Assembly: GCF_014652335.1 (NCBI RefSeq)
Contig: NZ_BMYP01000004.1
Span: forward strand, 54,778 to 118,777
DNA: 64,000 nucleotides
Source of the DNA: Vogesella fluminis
GTDB taxonomy: Bacteria; Pseudomonadota; Gammaproteobacteria; Burkholderiales; Chromobacteriaceae
Reading direction: 5' to 3'
This document shows, piece after piece, positions 49,778-60,976 of this stretch (positions are counted from its first letter, which is position 1; each line of letters starts with the position of its first letter). The notes beneath the pieces are model-generated. The model made no database searches, was not told the origin of the DNA, and worked only from the letters and a program-made list of their open reading frames with translations. Both the position numbers and the translations under genes were made by a program.

Positions 49778-51049
49778 ATGGCTCAAAAGTTGCAAGCGAT
49801 TCGCGGCATGAATGATGTGCTGCCGGCCGAGTCGCACCAGTGGGAGTATTTTGAAAACACGTTGCGCGGCTGGCTGGCGGACTACGGCTACCAGAATATC
49901 CGCACTCCGATCGTGGAGCCCACGCCGCTGTTCGTGCGCTCCATCGGCGAAGTGACCGACATCGTCGAGAAGGAGATGTACTCCTTCACCGACAGCCTGA
50001 ACGGCGACTCGCTGACGCTGCGTCCGGAAGGCACCGCCGGCACCCTGCGTGCGGTGGTCGAGCACAACCTGCTGTACAACACCACGCAGAAGCTGTGGTA
50101 CATGGGCCCGATGTTCCGCCACGAACGGCCGCAGAAAGGCCGCTACCGCCAGTTCCACCAGATCGGGGTCGAGGCGCTGGGCATGAACGGCCCGGACATC
50201 GACGCCGAGATCATCGCGATGACCGCCGAATTGTGGCGTCGCCTGGGTCTGGCCGACAGCGTGCAGCTGGAAATCAACACCCTGGGTAACAAGGAAGAGC
50301 GTGCCGCGCATCGCGAGGCGCTGATCGCCTACCTGGAGCAGCACGTCGCCATCCTGGATGAGGACGGCAAGCGTCGCCTGTACAGCAACCCGTTGCGGGT
50401 GCTGGACACCAAGAATCCGGCGCTGCAGGAAATGGCCAATGCCGCGCCGCGGCTGAGCGACTATCTCGGCGACGCCTCGCGCGCGCACTACGAGGGCTGG
50501 AAGGCGCTGATCGACGCGCTGGGCATCCGTTATGTGGAAAACCCACGCCTGGTGCGCGGTCTGGACTACTACAACCAGTCGGTCTTCGAGTGGGTGACCA
50601 CCGAGCTGGGCGCGCAGGGCACAGTGTGTGCCGGCGGCCGCTACGACGGCCTGATCGAGCAGCTGGGTGGCAAGCCGGCGCCGGGCATCGGTTTCGGCAT
50701 GGGCATGGAGCGCGTGCTGCTGTTGCTGGCCGAAAAGGGCTTGCTGCCGGCGCGTCGCAGCGTCGACGTGTTCATCGTCAACCAGGGGCAGGGCGCCACC
50801 GCCTACGCCATGCTGCTGGCCCAGTCGCTGCGCATGGCCGGTCTGAGCGTGATCCAGCACATGGGCGATGCCAGCTTCAAGTCGCAAATGAAAAAGGCCG
50901 ATGGCAGCGGCGCCGCCGTGGCGCTGATCATCGGTGAAAACGAGGTGGCAACGGCGCAGGTGGTGATCAAGCCATTGCGTGCCGACGCCGCGCAGGAAAC
51001 CGTTGCTGCGGCCGACGTGGCCGCGGCGGTTTCCCGCTTCAAGTCTTGA
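49778..51049 (+). CDS. hisS: Histidyl-tRNA synthetase
   Basis: This class II aminoacyl-tRNA synthetase has 423 residues and starts [19 protein letters not shown]. Motif 2 ([21 protein letters not shown]), the histidine-specific motifs ([23 protein letters not shown]) and motif 3 ([15 protein letters not shown]) are present. A C-terminal anticodon-binding domain follows ([19 protein letters not shown]). GGAAG precedes the ATG at 49778. A partial dispersed repeat (49725-49736) lies in the short gap after ispG. Confidence 0.96.
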   Translation: MAQKLQAIRGMNDVLPAESHQWEYFENTLRGWLADYGYQNIRTPIVEPTPLFVRSIGEVTDIVEKEMYSFTDSLNGDSLTLRPEGTAGTLRAVVEHNLLYNTTQKLWYMGPMFRHERPQKGRYRQFHQIGVEALGMNGPDIDAEIIAMTAELWRRLGLADSVQLEINTLGNKEERAAHREALIAYLEQHVAILDEDGKRRLYSNPLRVLDTKNPALQEMANAAPRLSDYLGDASRAHYEGWKALIDALGIRYVENPRLVRGLDYYNQSVFEWVTTELGAQGTVCAGGRYDGLIEQLGGKPAPGIGFGMGMERVLLLLAEKGLLPARRSVDVFIVNQGQGATAYAMLLAQSLRMAGLSVIQHMGDASFKSQMKKADGSGAAVALIIGENEVATAQVVIKPLRADAAQETVAAADVAAAVSRFKS

Positions 51050-51061
51050 CGAGGGGGATGC

Positions 51062-51694
51062 ATGGCTTTCGATTTGCAGGAACAGGAACAGATAGACTGG
51101 ATCAAGACCTTCTGGGCACAGTGGGGCAAGCTGCTTTCCGCGGTCGTGCTGGCGGTGTTGCTGTCCTATCTGGGTTACAAGGGCTGGCAGATGTACCGCG
51201 CGGCGGAAAGCGCCAAGGCGGCCACCATCTATACGCAGCTGGAACAGCAGGTACAGGCCGGCGCGCTCGACAAGGTCAAGGCCACCGCTGCCGCGTTGCA
51301 GAGCGCGCATCCTGGCTCCGCCTATGCCGCCAATGCGGCGCTGCTGGCGGCCAAGGCTGCCTTCGACAAGGGCGACCTCGCCTTTGCCCGTGCCCAGCTG
51401 AAGTGGCTGCTGGCCAGCGGCCAGCAGGACGAATCGTTGCAGGCGGTCGCCCGCCTGCGTCTGGCGACCGTGCTGCTCGACGAGAGGCAGTACGATGCGG
51501 CACTGGCCGAGCTGGCACAGGCGCATCCGGCCAGCTTCGATACGCTGTTCCTGGACCTGAAGGGCGATGTGCTGGTGGCACGTGGCGATGCGTCCGGCGC
51601 CCGTGACAGCTACAAGGCCGCTCTGGCCAAGGCGTCGCCGGATGCAACTTTGCGCGACTTTATCCAGACCAAGCTCGACTCCCTGGGAAACTGA
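51062..51694 (+). CDS. yfgM: YfgM-like TPR protein (UPF0070)
   Basis: This 210-residue single-pass inner-membrane protein has a short cytoplasmic start (MAFDLQEQEQIDWIKTFW), a membrane helix (LLSAVVLAVLLSYLGYKGW) and a periplasmic TPR part. YfgM associates with the SecYEG-PpiD translocon and helps outer-membrane protein biogenesis. The position between hisS and bamB is conserved across proteobacteria. It begins 13 bases after hisS with a GAGGGGG site. Confidence 0.92.
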   Translation: MAFDLQEQEQIDWIKTFWAQWGKLLSAVVLAVLLSYLGYKGWQMYRAAESAKAATIYTQLEQQVQAGALDKVKATAAALQSAHPGSAYAANAALLAAKAAFDKGDLAFARAQLKWLLASGQQDESLQAVARLRLATVLLDERQYDAALAELAQAHPASFDTLFLDLKGDVLVARGDASGARDSYKAALAKASPDATLRDFIQTKLDSLGN

Positions 51695-51696
51695 TC

Positions 51697-52836
51697 ATGA
51701 AGCGACGTCTCATTTGTGCCGCCCTTGTCTTGCCGCTGCTGAGCGGTTGCGCCAGCTGGTTTGAAGGTTCCGTCGGTTTCGAGCCGACCCCATTGCAGCC
51801 GCTTGCGCAGCAAAGCGCGCTGAAAGTGCAGTGGCAGGCCAGCGTACCGGCGGCGGAAGGCGGGCTGTTCACGCCGTTCTACGACCAGGGCCTGCTGTGG
51901 GTGGCCGGTGGCGATGGCAAGGTCAGCGCCATCAACGTGCTGAACGGCAGCCAGAGCCGCTGGTTCGACTTCGAGCAGAAGCTCAGCGCCGGCGTCGCCA
52001 TCGCCGACAAGCTGATTTTTGCCGGCAACGACCAGGGCAAGCTGATTGCGGCCAACCTTGATACCGGCAAGATCGTGTGGGAACAGACGCTGACCAGCGT
52101 GCTGGCCGAGCCGCCGCAAGTCGGCGGCAAGGCGGTGGTGACGCGCAGCAACGACGGTCGCATCAGTGCTTTTGACATCCAGAGCGGTCGCCAGTTGTGG
52201 ACCGAGTGGCAACCATTGCCGGCGCTGACCGTCAAACAGACCACGCCGCAGCTGAAGGTGGAAGGTGACGACGTGCTGCTGGTCGGCTCCGCCTCCGGCA
52301 AGCTGGCGGTGTATGCCCTGGAGCAGGGGCGCATGCTGTGGGAAGCGGTGGTCGCTTCGCCGCGTGGCGCCAGTGAACTGGAACGGGTGACGGACGTGGT
52401 CAGTCAGCCGGTTTTTGATGGCCGCCGCGTTTGCGCCGTGGCCTATCAGGGGCGGATCGGCTGCTTCGAGGCCCGTGGTGGCGAGCAGGCGTGGGCGCGC
52501 GAGCTGGCCAGTAGCCGCGGCCTGTCGATGGATGCCAAGGGCGTGTATTCCACTGCCGATGACGGCTCGATCTGGGCGTTCGACCCGGATACCGGCCGCA
52601 ACCTGTGGAAACAGGATGCACTGCGTTATCGCAACGTGACCGCCCCGGTCAAGCTGGGTAATAACTTACTGGCAGTAGATGGCGAGGGCTATGCACATTT
52701 GCTCTCGCCTGTTGATGGACAAATCGTTGGCCGCAGCCAGCTGAAGGTCGAAGGAACCATGGCACGCCCGCTCGTGCTCGGCAATATTGCCTACGTTCTC
52801 GACACCAACGGCACCTTGTCGGCGGTCACACTCTAA
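51697..52836 (+). CDS. bamB: Outer membrane protein assembly factor BamB
   Basis: BamB is a lipoprotein of the Bam complex. The 379-residue product has a lipobox (MKRRLICAALVLPLLSGCAS) and then an eight-bladed beta-propeller of PQQ-type repeats: LLWVAGGDGKVSAINVLNG, DTGKIVWEQTLTS, DGSIWAFDPDTGRNLWKQ. It starts two bases after yfgM. An exact dispersed repeat copy (52048-52059) encodes Ala-Ala-Asn-Leu. Confidence 0.95.
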   Translation: MKRRLICAALVLPLLSGCASWFEGSVGFEPTPLQPLAQQSALKVQWQASVPAAEGGLFTPFYDQGLLWVAGGDGKVSAINVLNGSQSRWFDFEQKLSAGVAIADKLIFAGNDQGKLIAANLDTGKIVWEQTLTSVLAEPPQVGGKAVVTRSNDGRISAFDIQSGRQLWTEWQPLPALTVKQTTPQLKVEGDDVLLVGSASGKLAVYALEQGRMLWEAVVASPRGASELERVTDVVSQPVFDGRRVCAVAYQGRIGCFEARGGEQAWARELASSRGLSMDAKGVYSTADDGSIWAFDPDTGRNLWKQDALRYRNVTAPVKLGNNLLAVDGEGYAHLLSPVDGQIVGRSQLKVEGTMARPLVLGNIAYVLDTNGTLSAVTL

Positions 52837-52848
52837 AAGCAGTGCTGA

Positions 52849-54213
52849 ATGAAACCGACTATTGCCCTGGTAGGGCGCCCCAATGTGGGCAAATCGACCC
52901 TGTTCAACCGTCTGACCCGTTCGCGCGATGCGCTGGTAGCGGATCAGCCGGGTCTTACCCGTGACCGTCACTACGGCCACGGCCGTGTCGGCAGCAAGCC
53001 GTACCTGGTGATCGATACCGGCGGCTTCGAGCCGGTGGTGGACGAGGGCATCCTGTTCGAAATGGCCAAGCAGACGCTGCAGGCTGTGGACGAGGCCGAC
53101 GCCATCGTGTTCCTGGTGGATGGCCGTACCGGCATCACGCCACAGGACAAGATCATCGCCAACCGCCTGCGCCGCAGCAACCAGCCGGTTTACTTGGTGG
53201 TGAACAAGGCCGAAGGCATGCGTAGCGCGGTCGCCACCGCCGAGTTCCACGAGCTGGCGCTGGGCGAGCCGCTGTCGATCTCCGCCTCGCACGGTGACGG
53301 CGTGCGCGAACTGATTGAGATGGTGCTGGAGCACTTCCCGGATGCCGAGGAAGAGCCGAAGGTCAACCATCCCAAGTTCGTCATCATCGGCCGCCCCAAC
53401 GTCGGCAAGTCGACGCTGGTGAATGCGGTGCTGGGTGAAGACCGCGTGATCGCCTTTGACCAGGCCGGCACCACCCGCGACAGCATCTACATCGATTTCG
53501 AGCGCGAAGGCCGCCAGTACACCATCATCGATACCGCCGGCGTGCGTCGTCGCGGCAAGGTGGACGAGGTGATCGAGAAGTTCTCGGTGATCAAGACCAT
53601 GCAGGCGATCGAAGACGCCAACGTGGCGGTGCTGGTGCTGGACGCGCAGCTCGACATTTCCGAGCAGGATGCCACCATCGCCGGTTTTGCGCTGGAGGCC
53701 GGCCGGGCGCTGGTGGTCGCGGTGAATAAGTGGGACAACCTCGACAATCACCAGAAGGAAACCATCAAGCACGAAATCGCACGCAAGCTTGGTTTCCTTG
53801 ACTTCGCCAAGTTCCACTATATCTCGGCGCTGGAGCGCAAGGGGGTTGCCGATCTGTTCAAGTCGATTGATGATGCCTACCGTGCGGCCATGACCAAGCT
53901 GCAGACACCGAAGCTGACCCGCATCCTGCAACTGGCCGTCGAGCGCCAGCTGCCACCGAGGACCGGCCCGATCCGTCCCAAGTTGCGCTATGCGCACCAG
54001 GGCGGCATGAACCCGCCGATCATCGTGGTGCACGGCAATGCGCTGAGCAAGATTCCGGACAGCTACACCCGTTATCTGGAGAATATGTTCCGTAAAGCTT
54101 TTCAGCTGCAAGGCACGCCGCTGCGGGTACAATACAAGTCCAATACCAACCCCTTTGAGAAGGAAGCAACAGGCACCAAGCCGAGTTTGCTGGTTCACAA
54201 GGGCCGAAAATAG
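52849..54213 (+). CDS. der: Ribosome biogenesis GTPase Der
   Basis: Der (EngA) has two GTPase domains and is needed for 50S assembly. The 454-residue protein carries G1 motifs GRPNVGKST in both domains (near residues 8 and 184), NKAEG and NKWDN G4 motifs, and a C-terminal KH-like domain (RHPFxx region, [19 protein letters not shown]). It follows bamB by 12 bases. A weak CCG/CGG hairpin and a T-run at about 54203-54229 may be a terminator. Confidence 0.96.
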   Translation: MKPTIALVGRPNVGKSTLFNRLTRSRDALVADQPGLTRDRHYGHGRVGSKPYLVIDTGGFEPVVDEGILFEMAKQTLQAVDEADAIVFLVDGRTGITPQDKIIANRLRRSNQPVYLVVNKAEGMRSAVATAEFHELALGEPLSISASHGDGVRELIEMVLEHFPDAEEEPKVNHPKFVIIGRPNVGKSTLVNAVLGEDRVIAFDQAGTTRDSIYIDFEREGRQYTIIDTAGVRRRGKVDEVIEKFSVIKTMQAIEDANVAVLVLDAQLDISEQDATIAGFALEAGRALVVAVNKWDNLDNHQKETIKHEIARKLGFLDFAKFHYISALERKGVADLFKSIDDAYRAAMTKLQTPKLTRILQLAVERQLPPRTGPIRPKLRYAHQGGMNPPIIVVHGNALSKIPDSYTRYLENMFRKAFQLQGTPLRVQYKSNTNPFEKEATGTKPSLLVHKGRK

Positions 54214-54297
54214 TACGGCGGTTTTTTTTATGCTAAAAAGAGTTTTGGCACCGCTTGCTAGTAACGAAATCACAATTCCATGAAATCGGAGAACAAA

Positions 54298-54555
54298 ATG
54301 AGCTCTAAAGGGCAAATGTTACAAGACCCGTTCCTTAATATCCTGCGTAAGGAGCATGTGCCGGTTTCCATCTACCTCGTCAACGGCATCAAGTTGCAAG
54401 GACAGATCGAGTCGTTCGACCAGTATGTGGTGCTGCTGAAAAACACGGTGACCCAGATGGTTTACAAGCATGCCATTTCTACCGTGGTACCAGCGCGCCC
54501 GGTAAACATTCCGCATGACAATCACGGCGCCAAGTCCGACGCTGCCGACGCTTGA
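54298..54555 (+). CDS. hfq: RNA chaperone Hfq
   Basis: Hfq is the hexameric Sm-like protein that pairs small RNAs with mRNAs. The 85-residue product has Sm1 ([27 protein letters not shown]) and Sm2 ([15 protein letters not shown]), with the conserved YKH. The tail is short ([16 protein letters not shown]). GGAG six bases before ATG 54298 decides the start over ATG 54280. It precedes hflX, as usual. Confidence 0.97.
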   Translation: MSSKGQMLQDPFLNILRKEHVPVSIYLVNGIKLQGQIESFDQYVVLLKNTVTQMVYKHAISTVVPARPVNIPHDNHGAKSDAADA

Positions 54556-54630
54556 GTCACTACCTGTTCCGCCTGAATGCCGGTCCGGCAAGCGATTGCC
54601 GACCGGTTTTCCCTCTCAGAAAGATCTTTC

Positions 54631-55767
54631 GTGTTTGATCGCCCGGATCTAGGAGACATCGCCGTACTGGTCTGTCTCGACTTTGGCGCGCCCGACTATG
54701 ACGAGGGTGTGCAGGAATGCGTTGACCTGGTGCGCAGTGCCGGTGTCACCGTTGCCGGGACCATCCATGGCAAACGCCAGCGTCCCGATGCCGCGCTGTT
54801 CGCCGGCAAGGGCAAGGTTGAGGAGATTGCCGCCCTGGTCAAATCGGTGGCGGCCAACGTGGTGATCTTCAATCATGCCCTTGGGCCTGGGCAGGAACGT
54901 AATCTGGAGCGCGTGCTGCAGTGCCGCGTCATCGATCGCGTCACCCTGATTCTGGATATTTTTGCCCAGCGCGCCCGCAGTCACGAAGGCAAGCTGCAGG
55001 TCGAACTGGCACAGTTATCCCATATGTCGACCCGTCTCGTGCGTGGCTGGACTCACCTTGAACGGCAAAAAGGGGGTATCGGCCTGCGCGGGCCGGGCGA
55101 GACCCAGCTGGAGACCGACCGACGCCTGCTAGGTTTGCGCGTAAAAATGCTGAAGGATCGTCTGGCTGCGGTTGCCCGTCAGCGCAAGACGCAGCGCCGC
55201 AGTCGCGAGCGCTCCGGATTGCAGTCGGTGTCGATTGTCGGCTATACCAATGCAGGCAAGTCCACCCTGTTCAATGCGATGACCAAGGCGCAAGCCTATG
55301 CGGCGGACAAGCTGTTTGCGACACTGGATACCACCAGCCGCAAGCTGTACCTTGGTCCGGCACTGTCCATCGTATTGTCCGATACCGTGGGCTTCATCCG
55401 CGATCTGCCGCACTCGCTGGTGGCTGCATTCCGCGCCACTCTGGAAGAGACAATCCAGGCCGACATGCTGCTGCATGTGGTCGATTCGGCGTCACCTGAC
55501 AAGGACCGCCAGATCGAGGAGGTAGACAAGGTACTGGCCGAGATCGGTGCCAGTAATACACCCCAGCTACTGGTGTGGAACAAGACCGACCTGCGCGGTC
55601 TGCCGCCGCAGATCGAGCGTGGCGAACATGGCGAGCCGGTGGCGGTTCGTGTTTCGGCACTGACTGGTGAGGGGCTGGAACTCTTGCGACAGGCCATTGC
55701 CGAACGGCTGCACGGCTTTGATAATGACCATAACATAGAAGATCGAGACGGCTATGGCACAGAATGA
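54631..55767 (+). CDS. hflX: GTPase HflX
   Basis: HflX binds the large ribosomal subunit and rescues or splits stalled ribosomes. The 378-residue protein is chosen to start at GTG (VFDRPDLGDIAVLV), which matches the E. coli start MFDRYDAGEQAVLV; an upstream ATG at 54577 has no ribosome site. The N-terminal HflX domain (GKGKVEEIAAL, NHALGPGQERNLE) and the G domain (GYTNAGKSTLFN, DTVGFIRDLPH, NKTDL) are complete. It overlaps hflK by 14 bases. Confidence 0.95.
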   Translation: MFDRPDLGDIAVLVCLDFGAPDYDEGVQECVDLVRSAGVTVAGTIHGKRQRPDAALFAGKGKVEEIAALVKSVAANVVIFNHALGPGQERNLERVLQCRVIDRVTLILDIFAQRARSHEGKLQVELAQLSHMSTRLVRGWTHLERQKGGIGLRGPGETQLETDRRLLGLRVKMLKDRLAAVARQRKTQRRSRERSGLQSVSIVGYTNAGKSTLFNAMTKAQAYAADKLFATLDTTSRKLYLGPALSIVLSDTVGFIRDLPHSLVAAFRATLEETIQADMLLHVVDSASPDKDRQIEEVDKVLAEIGASNTPQLLVWNKTDLRGLPPQIERGEHGEPVAVRVSALTGEGLELLRQAIAERLHGFDNDHNIEDRDGYGTE

Positions 55768-56962
55768 TCCTAACTGGGGTGGCAAACGACCGAACGATGG
55801 TCCGCCTGATCTGGATGAAATTTTCCGCAAGCTGAACCAGCGCCTGTCACGTCTGCTGGGCAACCGCGGCCCGGGTGAAGAACTGCCGGCTGGTAACGGC
55901 GGTGGCGAATCGCCGCGCGGCATGCGCTTTGGCGCTGCCGGTGTGCTGGCGGCACTGGCTGGCCTGTGGCTGCTGAGCGGTTTTTATATCGTCGATGCCC
56001 GCGAGCAGGGTGTGGTGCTACGCATGGGCAGCTTCAACCGCACGACCGACTCGGGCCTGCAGTGGCGCGCACCGTATCCGTTCGAAACGGTGGAAATCGT
56101 CAATCTGACCGAGGTGCGCAGCATCGAGGTCGGCTATCGTGGCAGTGCCAAGAACCGCATCAATGAAGAATCGCTGATGCTCACCGAAGACCAGAACATC
56201 ATCGACGTGCAGCTGTCGGTGCAGTACGACGTCAAGGACGCGCGCGACTTCCTGTTTAACAACCTGGCCACCGAGGCGGATGCCCGCGATGTGGTGAAAC
56301 AGGCAACGGAGACGGCAATTCGCGAGGTGGTTGGCCGAAACAAGGTCGATTTCGTGCTGAACGAGGGGCGGGCCCAGATCGCGGCCGATACCCAGCGCAT
56401 CATTCAGGCGATCCTGGATCGCTACAAGCTGGGCGTGCGGGTGGCCAAGGTCAACATCAACGGTGTGCAGCCGCCGGAACCGGTGCTGGCTGCGTTCGAT
56501 GACGCGGTAAAGGCTGGTCAGGACAAGGAAAAACTGCGTAACGACGGTGTCGCTTATGCCAACGACGTGGTGCCGAAGGCCAGGGGTATGGCGGCGCGGC
56601 TGCTGGAAGAGGCCGAGGGCTATCGCCAGAATGTGGTGGCTACCGCCGAGGGTGATGCCGCACGTTTCAACAGTGTGTTGTCCGAGTACGCGAAGGCACC
56701 GAAGGTGATGCGTGACCGCCTGTACTTCGACATGATGCAGCAGGTGATGAGCAATACCACCAAGGTGCTGGTTGACCAGAAGGGTGGCAACAATCTGCTG
56801 TACCTGCCGCTGGACAAACTGATCCAGCAATCCGGTGCTGCCGCGCCGTCGCTCCCGTCCGGCAGTACCGCACAGCCTGCCGAGGCACCGCCGGTGGTGG
56901 CCCCCGTCGCGCCGTCTTCGTCCGGTTCCACCAGCCGCGATGTGACTCGCGGGCGTAACTAA
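55754..56962 (+). CDS. hflK: FtsH protease modulator HflK
   Basis: HflK is an SPFH (band 7) membrane protein that cages FtsH with HflC. The 402-residue product has a Gly/Pro-rich cytoplasmic start, one membrane helix (AAGVLAALAGLWLLSGFYIV), the SPFH domain (DAREQGVVLRMGSF), a coiled coil, and a Ser/Pro/Ala-rich tail. The start ATG lies inside the end of hflX in another frame, so translation is coupled. Confidence 0.95.
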   Translation: MAQNDPNWGGKRPNDGPPDLDEIFRKLNQRLSRLLGNRGPGEELPAGNGGGESPRGMRFGAAGVLAALAGLWLLSGFYIVDAREQGVVLRMGSFNRTTDSGLQWRAPYPFETVEIVNLTEVRSIEVGYRGSAKNRINEESLMLTEDQNIIDVQLSVQYDVKDARDFLFNNLATEADARDVVKQATETAIREVVGRNKVDFVLNEGRAQIAADTQRIIQAILDRYKLGVRVAKVNINGVQPPEPVLAAFDDAVKAGQDKEKLRNDGVAYANDVVPKARGMAARLLEEAEGYRQNVVATAEGDAARFNSVLSEYAKAPKVMRDRLYFDMMQQVMSNTTKVLVDQKGGNNLLYLPLDKLIQQSGAAAPSLPSGSTAQPAEAPPVVAPVAPSSSGSTSRDVTRGRN

Positions 56963-56976
56963 TAACAGGAGCCCCC

Positions 56977-57852
56977 ATGGAACGACTTCTTCCTTCTTTG
57001 ATCGGTGTGGCCGTGCTGTTGCTGATTGCCTCATCGTCGCTGTTTACCGTAGACCAGCGCCAGTTCGCGATGGTGTTCCAGTTTGGCGAGGTGGTGCGGG
57101 TTATCGAGCAGCCTGGCATCCAGTTCAAGGTGCCGGTGCTGCAGAACGTACGCTACTACGACCGCCGCATCCAGACGATCGATCCGGAAGAGCCGGAGCT
57201 GTTCAACACCCGCGAAAAGAAAAACGTGCTGGTGGACAGCTTCGTCAAGTGGCGCGTGCGTGATGTCGAGCAGTTCTACAAGAGCGTGGGTGGTAACGAG
57301 CTGGCCGCGGTGGCGCGTCTGAAACAGACCATTAACGACGGCCTGCGCGCCGAATTCGGCCAGAAGAGCGTTGCCGATGTCGTATCCGGCCAGCGCGACC
57401 AAGTCATGGAGGATGTCCGCAAGAAGGCCAACCTCGATGCGCAAAAAATTGGCATGGAAATTCTGGATGTGCGCTTAAAAAGAGTCGACTTTCCGGATAA
57501 AATCAGTGCTTCGGTTTTTGAACGGATGAACTCCGAGCGTCGCACCGTGGCCAGCCAGCTGCGCAGCGAGGGTGCGGCCGAGGCTGAGCGCATCCGTGCC
57601 GATGCCGACCGCCAGCGCGAAGTGTTGCTGGCCGAAGCTTATCGCAAGGCGCAGACGATGAAGGGTGAGGGCGATGCCAAGGCTGGTGCGATTTACGCGC
57701 AAGCCTACGGCAAGAATCCGGAGTTCTATGCTTTCTGGCGCAGCATGGATGCCTACAAGCAGACGATGCGCAACAAGAGCGATGTGCTGGTGCTGGACCC
57801 GAGTTCCGAGTTCTTCAGGTACTTCAAGAGCACCAGGCCCGCGGCCAAGTAA
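56977..57852 (+). CDS. hflC: FtsH protease modulator HflC
   Basis: This is the partner of HflK, 291 residues. It has an N-terminal membrane helix (LLPSLIGVAVLLLIASSSLF), then FTVDQRQFAMVFQFGEVVR and the band 7 core, and EAERIRADADRQREVLLAEAYRKAQ coiled coil. It follows hflK by 14 bases with AGGAG. A terminator lies before hisZ. Confidence 0.96.
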   Translation: MERLLPSLIGVAVLLLIASSSLFTVDQRQFAMVFQFGEVVRVIEQPGIQFKVPVLQNVRYYDRRIQTIDPEEPELFNTREKKNVLVDSFVKWRVRDVEQFYKSVGGNELAAVARLKQTINDGLRAEFGQKSVADVVSGQRDQVMEDVRKKANLDAQKIGMEILDVRLKRVDFPDKISASVFERMNSERRTVASQLRSEGAAEAERIRADADRQREVLLAEAYRKAQTMKGEGDAKAGAIYAQAYGKNPEFYAFWRSMDAYKQTMRNKSDVLVLDPSSEFFRYFKSTRPAAK

Positions 57853-57893
57853 GCGCGGGCAACGAGCCGGGGATAGACGGCAAGCTTATCAAC

Positions 57894-57922
57894 AAGGCGG
57901 GATCGCGAATCCCGCCTTTTAT
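57894..57922 (+). terminator. Terminator between hflC and hisZ
   Basis: AAGGCGGGAT and ATCCCGCCTT arms flank a five-base loop, followed by TTATT. It separates hfq-hflX-hflK-hflC from hisZ-purA, though readthrough is possible. Confidence 0.85.
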
Positions 57923-57937
57923 TGTGTGTAGAGACAG

Positions 57938-59089
57938 ATGCGTAATTGGCTGTTACCCGAATATGTTGCGGACATCCTGCCGGCCACCGCCCGTCAGGTT
58001 GAGTCTGCCAAGGCATCGATGCTTGAGCTGTTTCGTACCTCCGGCTACGAACTGGTCCTGCCGCCGCTGATTGAATACTACGATGCACTGGTGACGCCGG
58101 AAGACGGCGCACTGGCGATCAAGACCTTCAAGCTGGATGACCATTTTTCCGGTCGCCAGCTGGGGCTGCGTGCCGACATCACGCCGCAGGTGGCGCGTAT
58201 CGACGCCCATCTGCTGTCGCAGCGCACCGGTGTGACGCGCCTGTGCTACGCCGGCAGCGTGGTGCACTCGCGTCCGGACGGGCTGATGAGCTCGCGCGAG
58301 CCGCTGCAGGTCGGCGCCGAACTGTACGGTTACGCCGGCATCGAGGCCGACCTGGAAATCATCCGCCTGATGCTGACTTCGTTGCGCCAGATTGGTGTTG
58401 AGGGCCTGCGTCTGGATGTCGGTCACATGGGACTGTTCCGTGGCCTGGCCCAGGCGGCCGGCCTTGGTTACGAGCTGTCTGCTGAGGTATTTTCGACATT
58501 GCAGGCCAAGGACCGGTCGACATTGCGCGAGTTACTGATGGATGTTGCCGAGCCGTATCGTAGTGCCTTCCTCGCCCTGCCGGAGCTGTATGGCTCGCGG
58601 GCGGTGCTGGACAAGGCGCGTACCCGCTTGCCGTCGCTGCCGGAAGTCGAACTCGGCCTGATGCAGCTGGCCGCAGTGGCCAGCTCGCTGGAAGGCGAGG
58701 TCGAGCTCAATTTTGACCTTACCGAATTGCGCGGAACCCACTACCACAACGGTCTGATGTTTGCCGCCTACGCCCCTGGCTGGGCGGAAGAGCTGGCGCG
58801 TGGCGGCCGTTACGACAACGTTGGCCGCCGCTTCGGTCGTGCCCGCCCGGCGACCGGTTTCAGTCTCGACCTGCGTGACCTGATCCGTATCCTGCCGCAG
58901 AACGAAAGTGCCAAGGGAATCAAGCTTGCGGCCAACCTGTTGCCGCAAGCGACAATAAAAGTGGCCGAACTGCGTGCGCGCGGCGAGAAGGTCATTGTGG
59001 ATTATCTGGGCGAGTCTGCTGCCGCCCTGAATTGTGATCGTGAACTGGTCAAGGCTGGCGAAAACTGGCAGCTTGTACCGTTTATGTAA
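57938..59089 (+). CDS. hisZ: ATP phosphoribosyltransferase regulatory subunit
   Basis: HisZ is a catalytically dead histidyl-tRNA synthetase paralogue that forms the hetero-octameric ATP phosphoribosyltransferase with the short HisG, starting histidine synthesis. The 383-residue protein has WLLPEYVADILPATARQVE, LRADITPQVARIDAH and RYDNVGRRFGRARPATGF, but lacks the C-terminal anticodon domain. Its presence implies a short-form HisG elsewhere. The location between hflC and purA is typical for betaproteobacteria. Partial dispersed repeats are near 58819 and 58928. Confidence 0.93.
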   Translation: MRNWLLPEYVADILPATARQVESAKASMLELFRTSGYELVLPPLIEYYDALVTPEDGALAIKTFKLDDHFSGRQLGLRADITPQVARIDAHLLSQRTGVTRLCYAGSVVHSRPDGLMSSREPLQVGAELYGYAGIEADLEIIRLMLTSLRQIGVEGLRLDVGHMGLFRGLAQAAGLGYELSAEVFSTLQAKDRSTLRELLMDVAEPYRSAFLALPELYGSRAVLDKARTRLPSLPEVELGLMQLAAVASSLEGEVELNFDLTELRGTHYHNGLMFAAYAPGWAEELARGGRYDNVGRRFGRARPATGFSLDLRDLIRILPQNESAKGIKLAANLLPQATIKVAELRARGEKVIVDYLGESAAALNCDRELVKAGENWQLVPFM

Positions 59090-59094
59090 TTTGA

Positions 59095-60414
<1,320 letters not shown>

Positions 60415-60431
60415 GGTTGTCTGCTTCAAGC

Positions 60432-60457
60432 AAAAGCCCGCTTTGGCGGGCTTTTTT
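60432..60457 (+). terminator. Rho-independent terminator of purA
   Basis: AAAAGCCCGC and GCGGGCTTTT form a ten-bp stem with a TTTG loop, followed by T residues. Confidence 0.95.
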
Positions 60458-60468
60458 GCGTCTGCGGC

Positions 60469-60898
60469 GTAAGCGGCCAGCGGCCCCACCTGTCCAGCGG
60501 AGTTATTTTGTGGATAGACTTCGCAGCGGCAGCAATTCGTCGATGCGGCTATTAGGCCAGGCGGGGAGATTTTCGAGGGTTTCTTTCAGTCAGGCCAATG
60601 GCTCAAGCCCATTCAATTTCGCCGTCGTCAGCAGACTCTGAATCGCAGCGGCACGGTCGCTGCCAGTAAATAACCAATTCTTTTTCCCGACCGCTATCGG
60701 ACGAATGGCATTCTCGACCGGGTTATTGTCGATCGGCAGATCGCCGGTTTCGGCGTGGCGGGCAAAGGCGGGCCAGCGGCGCAGCGTGTAGTCGATGGCT
60801 TTGCCCAAACCGCTGCCGTTGGCCACGCCGGGGCGCAGCGCGACCAGCCAGTCGTGCAGCGACTGCAGCTCGGGTTGGGCTTGTCCGGCGCACACGAA
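60469..60898 (-). mobile_element. IS66-family remnant, transposase C-terminal end only
   Basis: GTAAGCGG at 60469 is the kind of outer end found in IS66 elements, and it lies 34 bases beyond the transposase stop, as expected. Only about 430 bases remain. The other end is lost: similarity stops near 60898, close to the tRNA-Leu terminator. TCTGCGGC (60461-60468) could be one half of the original 8-bp target duplication; its partner is not present. Confidence 0.75.
60503..60898 (-). pseudogene. IS66-type transposase fragment (TnpC C-terminus) with premature stop
   Basis: The reverse strand reads QPELQSLHDWLVALRPG, then LPIDNNPVENAIRPIAVGKKNWLF and AAAIQSLLTTAKLNGLEPLA, the C-terminal DDE region and zinc-less tail of IS66 transposases, including the catalytic-type Glu in DNNPVENAIRP. 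At 60590-60592 a TGA replaces what should be a Trp codon; the same frame then continues with LKETLENLPAWPNSRIDELL. The fragment starts abruptly and lacks most of the protein. It is a dead remnant beside a tRNA array. Confidence 0.85.
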
Positions 60899-60938
60899 GG
60901 GGGCGGATGAATTGCGGCAGTTTTTGTCGAGTAGATGC

Positions 60939-60972
60939 AAAAACACCGTTGAGATATCTCAACGGTGTTTTT
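60939..60972 (-). terminator. Terminator of the tRNA-Leu operon
   Basis: A perfect 34-base palindrome (AAAAACACCGTTGAGAT and its complement) starts five bases after the last tRNA. On the transcribed strand it ends in TTTTT. It closes the three-tRNA transcript. Confidence 0.9.
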
Positions 60973-60976
60973 GTTT

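Noticed and set aside
54247..54263. TTGGCACCGCTTGCT before hfq resembles a sigma-54 promoter.
   Set aside because: The distance between the GG and GC elements is two bases too short for a sigma-54 promoter, so it is probably a chance match.
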